Shown: one piece after another, positions 1-8,986 of the stretch
Numbering within the stretch: the stretch's first letter is position 1
Layout of the letters: each line of letters opens with the position of its first letter
Assembly (NCBI GenBank): GCA_902623735.1
Contig: CACNUU010000005.1
Span: 1 to 52,603 of the forward strand
Source of the DNA: an uncultured Pelagibacteraceae bacterium
GTDB lineage: Bacteria; Pseudomonadota; Alphaproteobacteria; Pelagibacterales; Pelagibacteraceae
Reading direction: 5' to 3'
DNA length: 52,603 nucleotides
The notes under the pieces: model-generated
Seen by the model: only the letters and a program-made list of their open reading frames with translations
What the model was told of the DNA's origin: nothing
Databases searched by the model: none
Position numbers and translations under genes: made by a program

Positions 1-1120
1 TTGCATGTGTTCCAAAAATTATATCAATTTCTTTTGTTAATAATCTTTTTAAAATATTCTTTTTATCTTTATAAGCTGATTTTCCAGAGAGAAATTCTAT
101 TTTAATATTTTTTGGAAATAATTTTTTTGCTAATAAAAAATGTTGTTTAGCTAATATTTCGGTAGGAGCCATTACTGCTACCTGAAAATTAGAATTAATG
201 GTGTTAAACGCAGATAACAACGCTACTATTGTTTTACCACTGCCAACATCACCTTGAAGTAATCTGAACATCTTTTTATCTGAGCACAAATCATCATTAA
301 TCTCATTCAATGTTTTAGTTTGATCACTCGTTAAGAAAAAATCTAATTTGGATATTATTTCATTTTGTTTTTTAGTATCAAATTTTTTCTTCATTTTTTT
401 AATCTTTTTAATCTTTTTTCTAATTTCTGAATTTACTAAAAAGGTTGAAAAAATTTCATCAAAAGCGAGTCTTTTATAAAAATTTTCTTTAAATTTACCA
501 ATGTTATCTGGTTCATGTAACTTTTTAATTGAGTCGTTCCAACCAATATTACCAAAATTTTTTAATATATCTCTTGAATGCCACTCATCAATTTTAGGCA
601 GATTTTTAATAATTTGTAATATTATTTTATTATAAATCTTTTCACTAATTCCTTCAGTTAATGAATAGTTATTATACTTTTGTTTTATGATAGATGAGTC
701 TTCTGAAATATATTTTGGATTTGTTAATTGATATTTATTTCGAAAGTATTTAATTTTACCGCTTATTGTTACTTCTTTTCCAATGGGTAATATTTTTCTA
801 ATATATCCCTCATAGCTGTTAAAAAAAACACAATCAATTTCACCAGTTTCATCTATGCATAAAACTCGATTTGGTAGGTTCCTAACTCTTGGAAATGAAT
901 ATTTTTTAGGAATTACAGTTATAGTTTGCACTTCATCTATTTTTAAATTTTTTATTTTTGATGATAAACTTCTATCCGTATAGGATTTTGGTAATTTCCA
1001 TAACAGATCAAAAATACTATTAATTTTTTTCCTTTTTAATAAATTAGAGGTTTTTAGACCTACACCTTTTAGAGATCTTAGGTCAGATAATAAATATTCA
1101 TAATTTCTTTTAATATTCAT
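1..1120 (-). CDS. recG: ATP-dependent DNA helicase RecG, C-terminal part beyond window
   Basis: RecG unwinds and reverses stalled replication forks and processes branched recombination intermediates in the cytoplasm. Reading leftward from the ATG at 1120, about 373 codons are present before the window edge. The start MNIKRNYEYLLSDLRSLKGV resembles the RecG N-terminus. An OB-fold wedge domain follows (roughly residues 55-180), then the first helicase domain with a Walker A motif GDVGSGKT near residue 290 and the MAPTEILAKQH block typical of RecG. Helicase motifs after Walker B lie outside the window. It is divergent from sdhE with a 22-base gap. Adjacency to sdhE is common in Alphaproteobacteria. 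No frameshift is visible in the part present. Confidence 0.93.
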   Translation of the reverse strand, partial: MNIKRNYEYLLSDLRSLKGVGLKTSNLLKRKKINSIFDLLWKLPKSYTDRSLSSKIKNLKIDEVQTITVIPKKYSFPRVRNLPNRVLCIDETGEIDCVFFNSYEGYIRKILPIGKEVTISGKIKYFRNKYQLTNPKYISEDSSIIKQKYNNYSLTEGISEKIYNKIILQIIKNLPKIDEWHSRDILKNFGNIGWNDSIKKLHEPDNIGKFKENFYKRLAFDEIFSTFLVNSEIRKKIKKIKKMKKKFDTKKQNEIISKLDFFLTSDQTKTLNEINDDLCSDKKMFRLLQGDVGSGKTIVALLSAFNTINSNFQVAVMAPTEILAKQHFLLAKKLFPKNIKIEFLSGKSAYKDKKNILKRLLTKEIDIIFGTHA

Positions 1121-1142
1121 AAACTAATATTATATTCTTATT

Positions 1143-1400
1143 ATGACCGCTGATATAGAACAAATAAAAAAAAAAATTATATACAGATCAAATTATCGCG
1201 GCACGAAAGAAATGGATAAACTTTTAGGAGCCTTTACTAGTAAATACTTAGATCAATTAAATGTTGAAGATTTAAATGAATTAATAAAATTTCTAGAAAT
1301 AGATGATAACAATCTTTACAATTTTTATAATGGTTTAAAAACTAATATAGAATTTGAAGACAATAAGATTAACAATTTATTTAAAAATTTTAAATATTAA
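1143..1400 (+). CDS. sdhE: FAD assembly factor SdhE (succinate dehydrogenase)
   Basis: This 85-residue protein matches the SdhE/Sdh5 (DUF339) family, which helps attach FAD covalently to the succinate dehydrogenase flavoprotein. The family signature RGxxE is present as RGTKEMD at residues 19-25, and the rest fits the small five-helix fold. The gene sits between recG and a tRNA; recG-sdhE is a recurring alphaproteobacterial pair. mfd, often the next gene in this neighbourhood, is not here. Its length is normal for the family. The promoter must lie in the 22-base gap or inside recG, since the two genes diverge. Confidence 0.88.
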   Translation: MTADIEQIKKKIIYRSNYRGTKEMDKLLGAFTSKYLDQLNVEDLNELIKFLEIDDNNLYNFYNGLKTNIEFEDNKINNLFKNFKY

Positions 1401-1407
1401 CAATTTA

Positions 1408-1497
1408 TGGCGGAGAGACTGGGATTCGAACCCAGGAAAGAGTTGCCCCTTTGCCGGTTTTCAAGACCGGTGCTTTCAACCGCTCAGCCATCTCTCC
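1408..1497 (-). tRNA. tRNA-Ser (anticodon UGA)
   Basis: The minus strand folds as a class II tRNA with a 7-base acceptor stem (GGAGAGA pairing with TCTCTCC), discriminator G and encoded CCA. The anticodon loop is CTTGAAA, so the anticodon is TGA, and there is a long variable arm. The T arm reads GGTTCGAATCC. Its 90-base length is normal for serine tRNA. Confidence 0.97.
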
Positions 1498-1508
1498 GTG
1501 AACTTGGT

Positions 1509-1537
1509 TTTATAAGTATAATATCAAAATTCAACAA
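1509..1537 (-). promoter_or_regulatory. candidate sigma-70 promoter for tRNA-Ser(UGA)
   Basis: On the minus strand a -35 box TTGTTG (1537-1532) is followed after 17 bases by a -10 box TATAAA (1514-1509). Initiation would fall just before the tRNA 5' end at 1497. Found by eye; AT-rich sequence makes chance matches likely. Confidence 0.45.
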
Positions 1538-1611
1538 AAAAAATTTTTTAGGTAATTTTTTGTTTATAGTTGTAGAGTAGCTTAGAAAATTTTATTTTAA
1601 AATGTATCAGT

Positions 1612-2490
1612 ATGACTAAACAATTCAATAAAGGTTTGATTTTAACCTCTTTAGGTTCTTTTTGGTGGGGATTTATAGGAGTAATATATTTTGAAATTGT
1701 TTCATTCATAGGACATATAGAATTAGTTGTTCATAGATGTTTATGGACAGCGTTTATGTTAATTTTGACCACATCTATTTTTTCAAAATGGAAATCTTTT
1801 TTTGACATTTGTAAAAATATAAAAAATTTAATTGGTCTTTTTTTCTCAGGTTTATTAATCTTTATAAACTGGTCTATATGGATATATGCAGTTGCCACTG
1901 ATAGAATTATCGATGCTAGCTTTGGTTACTTTATAATGCCAATATTAAGTGTTCTTTTAGGTTATGTATTTTTTAAAGAAGATTTAAATTATAAAAAAAT
2001 TTTTTCTATATTTCTAGTTTTTATTTCGATCATAATTTTAATTTTTTTTAATCTTAAAAATTTGCCTTGGGTAGGTTTAATAGTTGCTTTTAGTTGGGCT
2101 TTTTACAATCTAGTAAGAAAAAAAATTAATGTTGATACAGATGTTGGGTTATTAATTGAGAGTTTGTATATTCTTCCTTTTGCATTGATTGTTTTTTATT
2201 TTATAACAAAATCCGGTATGAATGACTTTAGTTTTTCAAATCCTGGGTTAAGTTTTTTTTTGATCTTGGCTGGACCAATGACAGTGATTCCTTTATTTCT
2301 TTATGTTAGAGGTGTTGAGTTAATTGGTTTAGGGCCGACAGGTATGATTTTTTATATAACACCTACTTTACAGTTTTTACTGGGCTTTTTTTATTATGGT
2401 GAATCTTTTTCATCCATTAAATTTGTGAGTTTTATTATTATTTGGATTGCTGTAATTATATATTTGAAAGATCTTTATGAAAAAAATTAG
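1612..2490 (+). CDS. rarD: RarD-type EamA/DMT inner-membrane permease
   Basis: The 292-residue protein has about ten hydrophobic segments in two EamA-like halves, as in the RarD family of the drug/metabolite transporter superfamily. The family start is recognisable as KGLILTSLGSFWWGFIGVIY, and the residues GYFIMPILSVLLGY follow near 105-118, typical of RarD. Known relatives are poorly characterised exporters, so no substrate is assigned. The stop lies inside the next gene (14-base overlap with mltB), which suggests co-transcription. The start at 1612 puts the first membrane segment about nine residues in, which fits. Confidence 0.85.
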   Translation: MTKQFNKGLILTSLGSFWWGFIGVIYFEIVSFIGHIELVVHRCLWTAFMLILTTSIFSKWKSFFDICKNIKNLIGLFFSGLLIFINWSIWIYAVATDRIIDASFGYFIMPILSVLLGYVFFKEDLNYKKIFSIFLVFISIIILIFFNLKNLPWVGLIVAFSWAFYNLVRKKINVDTDVGLLIESLYILPFALIVFYFITKSGMNDFSFSNPGLSFFLILAGPMTVIPLFLYVRGVELIGLGPTGMIFYITPTLQFLLGFFYYGESFSSIKFVSFIIIWIAVIIYLKDLYEKN

Positions 2491-3481
2491 TATTTTCCTA
2501 TTAATTATAATTTTATTTTTTACTTCAAAAGCGTTTGCAAATATTGAAGTAGAATTTAATGAATGGAAGAAAAATTTTAAAATAAAAGCATTAAAAAATG
2601 ATATTTCAGAAAAAACTTTTAATATCACAATGGCAAATGTTAGATTTTTACCTAAAGTTATTGAATATGACAGATTTCAGCCAGAATTTTACGAAGACAC
2701 AAAAACTTATATTTCTAAAAGAGCATCCACAAAAAAAGTAAATGAGGGCTTAACTCTTTATAAAAAAGAAAATGATTTAATTATTTCCGTGGAAAAAAAA
2801 TTCAATATTGAAAAAGAATTGTTACTTGCGCTAATGGGAATAGAGACAAATTATGGAAGATATGTTGGTAAAATGGATATATTGTCCTCTCTTTCAACTT
2901 TAAGTTTTGATAAGAGAAGATCGGAATTTTTTACTCAAGAGCTTTTAACTTTATTAAGACTCGTTGAATTAAAACAAATTGATCATACTACTCTTTTTGG
3001 TTCTTGGGCAGGTGCTTTTGGTTTTTTTCAGTTTATGCCCTCAACAATAAAAAATTATGCAATTGATTTTAATAATGACAACCATATAGATTTAAAAGAT
3101 ACAGAAGACTCATTTGCCTCAGCAGCAAATTATCTTAATAATATGGGATGGAAGACTAATTCGCCATGTTTTGTGAAAATAAATCTTAAAGAAGATATTC
3201 CAAAAAAATATTTGAATGTATCTGCTAAAAAATTGCAAAATAAAAGAAAATTAAAATTTTTTAGAAAATATATAATAAACGATGAAAAAATTTCTAAATT
3301 TAATGATTCTTTAAATGTTGCAGTAATAACTCCTGATAAGGATATTATACCTGATGCAGAAACTTTAAGCCCTTCATATATTGTTTTTGATAATTATGAA
3401 ATTATTTTAAAATGGAATAGATCTTTAAGATTTGCTCTTGCAGTTTGTACATTAAAAGACAGGATTAAAAATGAACTATAA
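2477..3481 (+). CDS. mltB: lytic murein transglycosylase, MltB family
   Basis: MltB enzymes cleave the MurNAc-GlcNAc bond of peptidoglycan to give 1,6-anhydro ends in the periplasm. This 334-residue protein starts with a signal peptide (hydrophobic residues 5-16, probable cleavage after AFA at 19-21). The catalytic glutamate is E123 in the block LALMGIETNYGRY, and the second family block GAFGFFQFMPSTI follows. There is no lipobox, so it is probably soluble and periplasmic rather than lipid-anchored. It overlaps rarD by 14 bases and the SPOR lipoprotein gene by 11 bases, and heads a cell-wall group with the carboxypeptidase downstream. Confidence 0.92.
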   Translation: MKKISIFLLIIILFFTSKAFANIEVEFNEWKKNFKIKALKNDISEKTFNITMANVRFLPKVIEYDRFQPEFYEDTKTYISKRASTKKVNEGLTLYKKENDLIISVEKKFNIEKELLLALMGIETNYGRYVGKMDILSSLSTLSFDKRRSEFFTQELLTLLRLVELKQIDHTTLFGSWAGAFGFFQFMPSTIKNYAIDFNNDNHIDLKDTEDSFASAANYLNNMGWKTNSPCFVKINLKEDIPKKYLNVSAKKLQNKRKLKFFRKYIINDEKISKFNDSLNVAVITPDKDIIPDAETLSPSYIVFDNYEIILKWNRSLRFALAVCTLKDRIKNEL

Positions 3482-4223
3482 ATTTTTTACAATAATTTTA
3501 TTAAGTTTATTTCTGATAAGTTGTGATCAATCATTACAATCAATATCAGAAAAAAAAATTATTAAAATTGAAAAAAAATATAAAAATTTAGGATTTGCTT
3601 TAATTTATGATGATAACTTAGATAAGATAAAAAAAATTGATGCTAGGTCTTTAGATATTTATCACAAATCATTAAAACGTAAATCAATTGTGAAAATAAC
3701 GAACCCAAAAAATAATAAATCTTTAATTGCAAATGTTAAATCAAATAAAGTAAAATTTTCTGATTTTTATAATTCAATAATTTCTCAGAGAATTGCAGAA
3801 ACGTTGGACTTAGATATCGAAGAGCCATATTTAGAAATTCTTTTAGTTTCAAAAAATTCTACTTTTGTGGCCAAAAAATCAAAAACTTTTGATGAAGAAA
3901 AAAAAGTTGCTGAAAAAGCACCTGTTGATGGTATCAAAATAAGTAATCTAAATAATGAGAAAGTTAAAAAAAAAAATATTAAAAAAGATACTTTTTCATA
4001 TTCAATAAAACTTGCTGATTTTTACTATAAAGGGTCGGCTCAAATGGTAATCGATAGAATTGTTTTAGAGACCTCTATTAGAAACTACAAGATAATTGAA
4101 TTATCAAAAACAAAATATAGGGTATTAATAGGTCCTTTTAATGATATAAAATTACTAAAAGAGTCTTTTGAAAAAATAAAACCTCTTAATTTTGAAAATA
4201 TTGAAATATTGAAAAATGTTTAA
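3471..4223 (+). CDS. lipoprotein with degenerate RlpA-like domain and C-terminal SPOR domain
   Basis: The 250-residue protein begins with a lipoprotein signal whose lipobox is LISC with Cys18. Residues 35-135 resemble the double-psi barrel of RlpA (IYHKSLKRKSIVKITNPKNN), but the RINDRGPF-type stretch holding the catalytic Asp of RlpA is not recognisable. The C-terminal 75 residues (YSIKLADFYYKGSAQMVIDR, then YRVLIGPF) fit a SPOR domain, which binds denuded glycan strands at division sites. Its place between mltB and the carboxypeptidase is where RlpA is found in Alphaproteobacteria. It is probably a divergent, perhaps non-catalytic, RlpA. Overlaps with both neighbours imply one transcript. 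Confidence 0.75.
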   Translation: MNYKFFTIILLSLFLISCDQSLQSISEKKIIKIEKKYKNLGFALIYDDNLDKIKKIDARSLDIYHKSLKRKSIVKITNPKNNKSLIANVKSNKVKFSDFYNSIISQRIAETLDLDIEEPYLEILLVSKNSTFVAKKSKTFDEEKKVAEKAPVDGIKISNLNNEKVKKKNIKKDTFSYSIKLADFYYKGSAQMVIDRIVLETSIRNYKIIELSKTKYRVLIGPFNDIKLLKESFEKIKPLNFENIEILKNV

Positions 4224-5367
4224 AAAAATTTTTTTTATAAATTTAATTAGTTTTTTTTTAATACAGTATTGTTATTCAAATGTAGATATAAAAGCTAGAA
4301 CTGTAATTCTTCAGGATTTTTTATCTGGTGAAATTTTGTATGAAAAAGAACCTGACAGATCTATCTATCCTGCTTCAATGACTAAGATAATGACAAGTAT
4401 TATCGCTTTTGATTTAATTAAATCTGGAGATTTGAGCTTAGATGATAAATTTTTAATTTCAGAGAATGCATGGAGATTGTCAACAGCTGGTTATTCATCA
4501 ATGTTTATTATGGTAGGTGACGAAGTTTCTGTTGAAAATCTTCTCAAAGGTATAATTGTGGCATCTGGTAATGATGCATGTGTCGCTTTAGCTGAAGGTA
4601 TTGCGGGAACAGAGGAAGAATTTGCTATTATGATGACAATGAAAGCTAAAGAACTTGGTATGGAAAACACTAATTTTTCAAACTCTTCTGGTATAAATGA
4701 TCCAGATAATTATTCGACAGTAAAAGATATATTGATAATGTCTAATTATCTGATTAAAAATTATCCTGATTATTATAAATGGTTTAGTGAAAAAGAATTT
4801 ACATGGGATAGAACAGGCGGTGATCCCATTACACAAGGAAATCGAAATCCTTTACTCTATAAAAATTTTGGAGCTGATGGCATTAAAACAGGATACCTTG
4901 CAGTTGAAAAATATTCATTAGCCTCTTCTATAATTCGAAAAGGTAGAAGATTAATTGCTGTTGGGAGTGGATTTGAGACAAAAAATTCAAGATCGAGAGA
5001 AAGTTCAAAAATATTGATTTATGGTTTAACTAACTTTGATCTAGTAGAGATCGCTAAATCAGAAAATCCGATAGATAAAGTTGACGTTTGGCTTGGAAAA
5101 GAAAATCAGCTAGATGTTTATGTCGATAAAAATATATACAAAACTATTAAAAAAGGTCAAAAAAAGCTTTTAAAAGTATCAATGAACTACTCAGGCCCAA
5201 TAGAAGCACCAATTAAAAAGAATCAGATTATTGGAACACTAAAAGTTGTTTACGATCAGGAAATTGTTGGTGAATATGAATTATTGGCTTCGAAAGATAT
5301 TAAAAAAGTTAATATTTTCACAAGACTTATAAGATCCATAAATTATTTAATTTGGGGTGATGTCTAA
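4216..5367 (+). CDS. dacA: D-alanyl-D-alanine carboxypeptidase (PBP5/6 family)
   Basis: This enzyme trims the terminal D-alanine from peptidoglycan stem peptides in the periplasm. The 383-residue protein has a signal peptide (residues 1-21) and all three penicillin-binding motifs: SMTK with nucleophile S54 and K57, SGN at 117-119, and KTG at 224-226. The C-terminal 110 residues fit the beta-rich PBP5 C domain. The last hydrophobic and basic stretch (ARLIRSINYLIW-like) could act as the amphipathic membrane anchor of this family. The start overlaps the SPOR lipoprotein gene by 8 bases and the end overlaps tmk. Which dac paralogue it matches best cannot be decided by eye. Confidence 0.93.
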   Translation: MFKKIFFINLISFFLIQYCYSNVDIKARTVILQDFLSGEILYEKEPDRSIYPASMTKIMTSIIAFDLIKSGDLSLDDKFLISENAWRLSTAGYSSMFIMVGDEVSVENLLKGIIVASGNDACVALAEGIAGTEEEFAIMMTMKAKELGMENTNFSNSSGINDPDNYSTVKDILIMSNYLIKNYPDYYKWFSEKEFTWDRTGGDPITQGNRNPLLYKNFGADGIKTGYLAVEKYSLASSIIRKGRRLIAVGSGFETKNSRSRESSKILIYGLTNFDLVEIAKSENPIDKVDVWLGKENQLDVYVDKNIYKTIKKGQKKLLKVSMNYSGPIEAPIKKNQIIGTLKVVYDQEIVGEYELLASKDIKKVNIFTRLIRSINYLIWGDV

Positions 5368-5974
5368 CAAACCGGTAATAGTTTTTGAAGGTATTGAAGG
5401 CAGTGGAAAGAGCTTTCATATAAACCATGTATCTAAGTTTCTTAAAGAAAAAAAGATAGACCATATAAAGTTAAGAGAACCAGGTGGCAGTAAAAATTCT
5501 GAAAAAATTAGGAAACTAATTTTAGAAAGTAAAGTTAATTTTAATAAAAATACAGACTTATTTTTATACTTAGCTGCAAGAAGTGAAAATATAGTTGAAT
5601 TAGAAAAAAATTATAGAAAGAAAGTTATATTAATTGATCGATTTGTTGACTCAACTATTGCTTATCAGCATTATGGTTTGGGCATTAATTTATCATTAAT
5701 TGAAAAGATGAATAATTTTTTGCTAAAAAATTTTAAAGTTGATTTCACTTTTGTAAATTTAGTAAGTGAAAAAAATATGTCTCAGAGACTTAAAAAAAGA
5801 AAAAAATTAAATAGATATGATTTTTTTAAAAAAAAATTTTATAAAAAAGTACAAAATGGTTATTTAAAACTGTCAAAAAGAAATAAAAAAAGATATATGC
5901 TTATTAATTCTAATTTAGATATTAATTTAAATAAGAATTTAATAATAACAAAAATTAATAATCTTATAAGATGA
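5360..5974 (+). CDS. tmk: thymidylate kinase
   Basis: Tmk phosphorylates dTMP to dTDP for DNA synthesis. The P-loop EGIEGSGKS lies near the N-terminus, the DR-containing motif IDRFVDSTIAYQHYG follows, and a Lys/Arg-rich lid RLKKRKK comes later. At 204 residues it is normal length. I chose the ATG at 5360; a GTG one codon earlier (5357) is possible. The start lies inside the carboxypeptidase gene (8-base overlap) and the stop overlaps holB by 4 bases, giving the standard alphaproteobacterial order dac-tmk-holB-metG. Confidence 0.94.
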   Translation: MSNKPVIVFEGIEGSGKSFHINHVSKFLKEKKIDHIKLREPGGSKNSEKIRKLILESKVNFNKNTDLFLYLAARSENIVELEKNYRKKVILIDRFVDSTIAYQHYGLGINLSLIEKMNNFLLKNFKVDFTFVNLVSEKNMSQRLKKRKKLNRYDFFKKKFYKKVQNGYLKLSKRNKKRYMLINSNLDINLNKNLIITKINNLIR

Positions 5975-6891
5975 GTTTAAAACCTATTAATCAAGTAAAA
6001 CTATATGGTTTTGAAAAGATTTTCCACGAATTAGCAAAACTGCATCATAACTTAAAATTTCCAAATAAAATTTTATTTTCAGGACAAAAAGGTATTGGAA
6101 AATCAACATTAGCTTACCACTTGATTAATTATATTTTATCGAAAGATGAGGAAAAAAAATACAATTTAGATAATTTTGAGATTAATTCTAATAATAGATC
6201 TTATTTATTAACCCAAAATGGGTCTAATCCAAATTTAAATTTAGTGGATATCTTGCCAGAAAAAAAAAATATAGATATCCAGCAGATAAGAAATTTAATT
6301 AATTTAATGAATAAATCCTCATTTAACAATAAACCAAGGTTTATTTTAATTGATAATATTGAATTTTTAAACATTAACTCAATTAATTCATTATTAAAAT
6401 TTTTAGAAGAACCAAACAATGGTATTTATTTTATACTAATAAATAATAATAAAAAAATTCTACCAACTCTAAAATCAAGGTGTTTAAATTTTAAAATTTC
6501 TATGTCAAATAATATATCTTTAGAAATCGCTAATAAGCTTACAAATATAGATGTTCTAAATGAAATTAATAATGAATTGATAAATTATTATATTTCACCA
6601 GGAAATATATATAGACTTTTCAAATTTTCAGAAGATCATAAATTAGACTTAAAAAATTTATCTCTAAAAGATTTATTGAAAAAGATTATAAATGAAAAAA
6701 TATATAAAAAAGATGATATATCTAAAATTTTATTTTATGAGTTAATAGAATTTTATTTAATGAAAAAGCCCACATTAATTTATTCAGATCTTACAAATTA
6801 TTATTTAAATAAGATTAATGAAATTAAAAAATATAATTTAGATGAAGGATCTTTCTTTATTGAATTTGAGAATAAATTATTAAATGGATAA
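5971..6891 (+). CDS. holB: DNA polymerase III delta' subunit
   Basis: The delta' subunit is part of the clamp loader that places the sliding clamp on DNA. The protein has a P-loop GQKGIGKST (residues 38-46), a Walker-B-like LIDNIEFLN, the clamp-loader block SLLKFLEEPNN and an SRC-type arginine-finger motif (KSRCLNF). The four-cysteine zinc module of many delta' proteins is not visible. The protein is very Asn/Lys/Ile-rich and 306 residues long, slightly shorter than usual. It overlaps tmk by 4 and metG by 8 bases. Assignment rests on the motifs plus conserved position. Confidence 0.88.
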   Translation: MSLKPINQVKLYGFEKIFHELAKLHHNLKFPNKILFSGQKGIGKSTLAYHLINYILSKDEEKKYNLDNFEINSNNRSYLLTQNGSNPNLNLVDILPEKKNIDIQQIRNLINLMNKSSFNNKPRFILIDNIEFLNINSINSLLKFLEEPNNGIYFILINNNKKILPTLKSRCLNFKISMSNNISLEIANKLTNIDVLNEINNELINYYISPGNIYRLFKFSEDHKLDLKNLSLKDLLKKIINEKIYKKDDISKILFYELIEFYLMKKPTLIYSDLTNYYLNKINEIKKYNLDEGSFFIEFENKLLNG

Positions 6892-8431
6892 AAATTTTTA
6901 TATTACAACACCTATATATTACCCATCTGCAAAGCCACATATGGGTCATGCATATTCGAGTATTATTGCTGATTTTTTTGCAAGGTTTAAAAGAATTGAT
7001 GGTTATAAAGTTCATTTTTTAACAGGGACCGATGAGCACGGTTTAAAAATTCAACGCGCTGCTGAGGATAAAAATATTGAAACTTTAAAATTTTGTGACG
7101 AATTAAGTCAAACTTTTAGAGATCTTTCAAAGATATTAAATTTATCAAACACAGATTTTATTAGAACAACAGAAGATAGGCACAAAAAATCTGTTCAAGA
7201 TTTATGGAAAAGATTATATGCAAATGATGATATTTATCTCTCAAAGTATTCAGGTTGGTATTCAGTGTCTGATGAAGCCTTTTACAATGAAGATGAAATA
7301 GATAACCTTGATGGGAAAAAAATAGCAATTTCTTCTAAGTCATCAGTCGAATGGGTAGATGAAGAATCTTTTTTTTTTAGATTATCAAAGTGGGAAAAAC
7401 CTCTTTTAGAATTTTATAAAAAAAATCCTGATTTCATAAAACCTGAATCTAGAAAAAATGAAGTTATTAGTTTTGTTAAAAGTGGTTTAAAAGATTTATC
7501 AATTAGTAGAAAAAGTTTTTCATGGGGTATAAAAGTTCCAGATAATGATGATCATGTTATATATGTTTGGTTAGATGCTTTAACGAATTATTTAAGTGCA
7601 TTAAATTACCCTAATACTAGTAATGAATTATTTAAAAATTTTTGGCCTGCATCAATTCATTTAATAGGTAAGGATATTTTAAGATTTCATGCAGTTTATT
7701 GGCCTGCCTTTTTACTTGCTGCAAAGTTAAAACCTCCAAAAAAAATATATGGTCATGGTTGGATTTTATCTGGAGACGAAAAAATGTCTAAATCAAAAGG
7801 TAATATTCTTGATCCTATAGAAATTATTGAGAAATATGGACTTGATCCATTAAGATATTATTTGATTAAAGAGGTTTCATTTGGAAATGATGGAAATATT
7901 TCTCAAGAGCGACTTGAGGATTGTATTAATAGTGATCTAGCAAATAATTATGGTAACCTCTGTCAAAGAACAATTTCCTTCGCATTAAAAAATTGTAATA
8001 GTAAAGTTCCAAAAGAAATAAAGCTTAATAAAGAAGATAAGCTTATTTTAAATGAATATAGCTCAAATGTAGATAATCTTAGGTCAAAAATAGAAGATCA
8101 AAATATTAATTATTATATTGATTTTATTGTTAATTCCTTATTTGCAGCTAATAAATATTTTAATGATCAAGAACCATGGAAAAAAAAAGAAGATCCAATA
8201 AGATTAAATTCTATTGTATTTACGACACTAGAGGTAATAAGAAAAGTTAGTTTTATGCTTTATCCGATAATTCCCGAATCGTCTTTAAAGGTGCTTAAAA
8301 TTTTTGACATTAAAGAAAGTGATATAAATTTCTCTTCAATTGCAAATCATGATTTCTTAAAATTAGGAATTGAAATTAAACCAATTAATATATTATTTAA
8401 GAAAATTGAAAAAGATAAGAACAATGTCTAA
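6884..8431 (+). CDS. metG: methionyl-tRNA synthetase
   Basis: MetRS charges initiator and elongator tRNA-Met. The class I signatures are both present: the HIGH-like PHMGH at 18-22 and KMSKS at 300-304. The connective peptide lacks zinc-binding cysteines (YSVSDEAFY around 126-134), as in the alphaproteobacterial short form, and there is no C-terminal EMAP-like dimerisation domain (515 residues). A helical anticodon-binding domain fills residues 340-500. The 3' end overlaps the merR start by 8 bases. In most Alphaproteobacteria metG is followed by tatD and a PhnP-like hydrolase; here these lie at 28188-29719 instead. Confidence 0.96.
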   Translation: MDKNFYITTPIYYPSAKPHMGHAYSSIIADFFARFKRIDGYKVHFLTGTDEHGLKIQRAAEDKNIETLKFCDELSQTFRDLSKILNLSNTDFIRTTEDRHKKSVQDLWKRLYANDDIYLSKYSGWYSVSDEAFYNEDEIDNLDGKKIAISSKSSVEWVDEESFFFRLSKWEKPLLEFYKKNPDFIKPESRKNEVISFVKSGLKDLSISRKSFSWGIKVPDNDDHVIYVWLDALTNYLSALNYPNTSNELFKNFWPASIHLIGKDILRFHAVYWPAFLLAAKLKPPKKIYGHGWILSGDEKMSKSKGNILDPIEIIEKYGLDPLRYYLIKEVSFGNDGNISQERLEDCINSDLANNYGNLCQRTISFALKNCNSKVPKEIKLNKEDKLILNEYSSNVDNLRSKIEDQNINYYIDFIVNSLFAANKYFNDQEPWKKKEDPIRLNSIVFTTLEVIRKVSFMLYPIIPESSLKVLKIFDIKESDINFSSIANHDFLKLGIEIKPINILFKKIEKDKNNV

Positions 8432-8789
8432 AAATGAAAATGCGTATAAAACTATAAGTGAAGTAGCTAAAATCTTAGAATTAAAATCAAAAAATAATGG
8501 AAAATTACAAACCCATACAATAAGATTTTGGGAGAAAGAATTTAAACAAGTCAAACCAAAAATTTTAAGAGGTAATAGAAGATATTATAATAGGGAAAAT
8601 ATTGAATTATTGTTAAAGATAAAGTTTTTACTAAAACAACAAGGAATGACTATAAAGGGAGTTAAAAGAATATTAGATAAAAACGATACATTTGAACTTG
8701 ACGAATTATTAAATAAATCTATAAAAACAAATAATTTAGTAATTAAATTAAAAAAAATATCAAACTTACTAAAAGATTTAAAAAGATAA
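8424..8789 (+). CDS. MerR-family transcriptional regulator
   Basis: The 121-residue protein has a winged helix-turn-helix of the MerR type: TISEVAKILEL, then THTIRFWEKEFKQVKP and RRYYNRENIELLLKIKFLLK, followed by QGMTIKGVKRIL. The open frame extends upstream to a TTG at 8370, but that start lies deep inside metG. The ATG at 8424 gives the usual MerR N-terminus and an 8-base overlap. Relatives normally stand directly after ihfA in Alphaproteobacteria; their target is not known to me. The C-terminal effector region is very short, so ligand sensing is doubtful. Confidence 0.85.
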   Translation: MSKNENAYKTISEVAKILELKSKNNGKLQTHTIRFWEKEFKQVKPKILRGNRRYYNRENIELLLKIKFLLKQQGMTIKGVKRILDKNDTFELDELLNKSIKTNNLVIKLKKISNLLKDLKR

Positions 8790-8794
8790 TATTT

Positions 8795-8986
8795 ATGGCA
8801 AAAAAAACTCATGTTAAAGTAAGACTGGTACCTGAAAGTAAACCTGATAGCCCTTTTTTTTACTATGTTAAAAAACCAGCAGGTGGTGAAAAGGCAAAAG
8901 TTAAATTAAAAGCTAAAAAATATAACCCCGCTACCCGTAAGCATGAAGTTTTTGTAGAGAAAAAACTTCCACCACATAGTAAGTAA
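8795..8986 (+). CDS. rpmG: 50S ribosomal protein L33
   Basis: The 63-residue basic protein matches L33 of the large subunit E-site region, with the ends MAKKTHVKVRLVPE and KKYNPATRKHEVFVEKKL recognisable. It is slightly longer than the usual 55 residues because of an Ala/Gly/Lys-rich insert around 29-40. The zinc-binding cysteines of some L33 forms are absent, as is normal in Proteobacteria. It starts 5 bases after the MerR gene and its stop abuts the convergent chorismate mutase gene. Confidence 0.95.
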   Translation: MAKKTHVKVRLVPESKPDSPFFYYVKKPAGGEKAKVKLKAKKYNPATRKHEVFVEKKLPPHSK

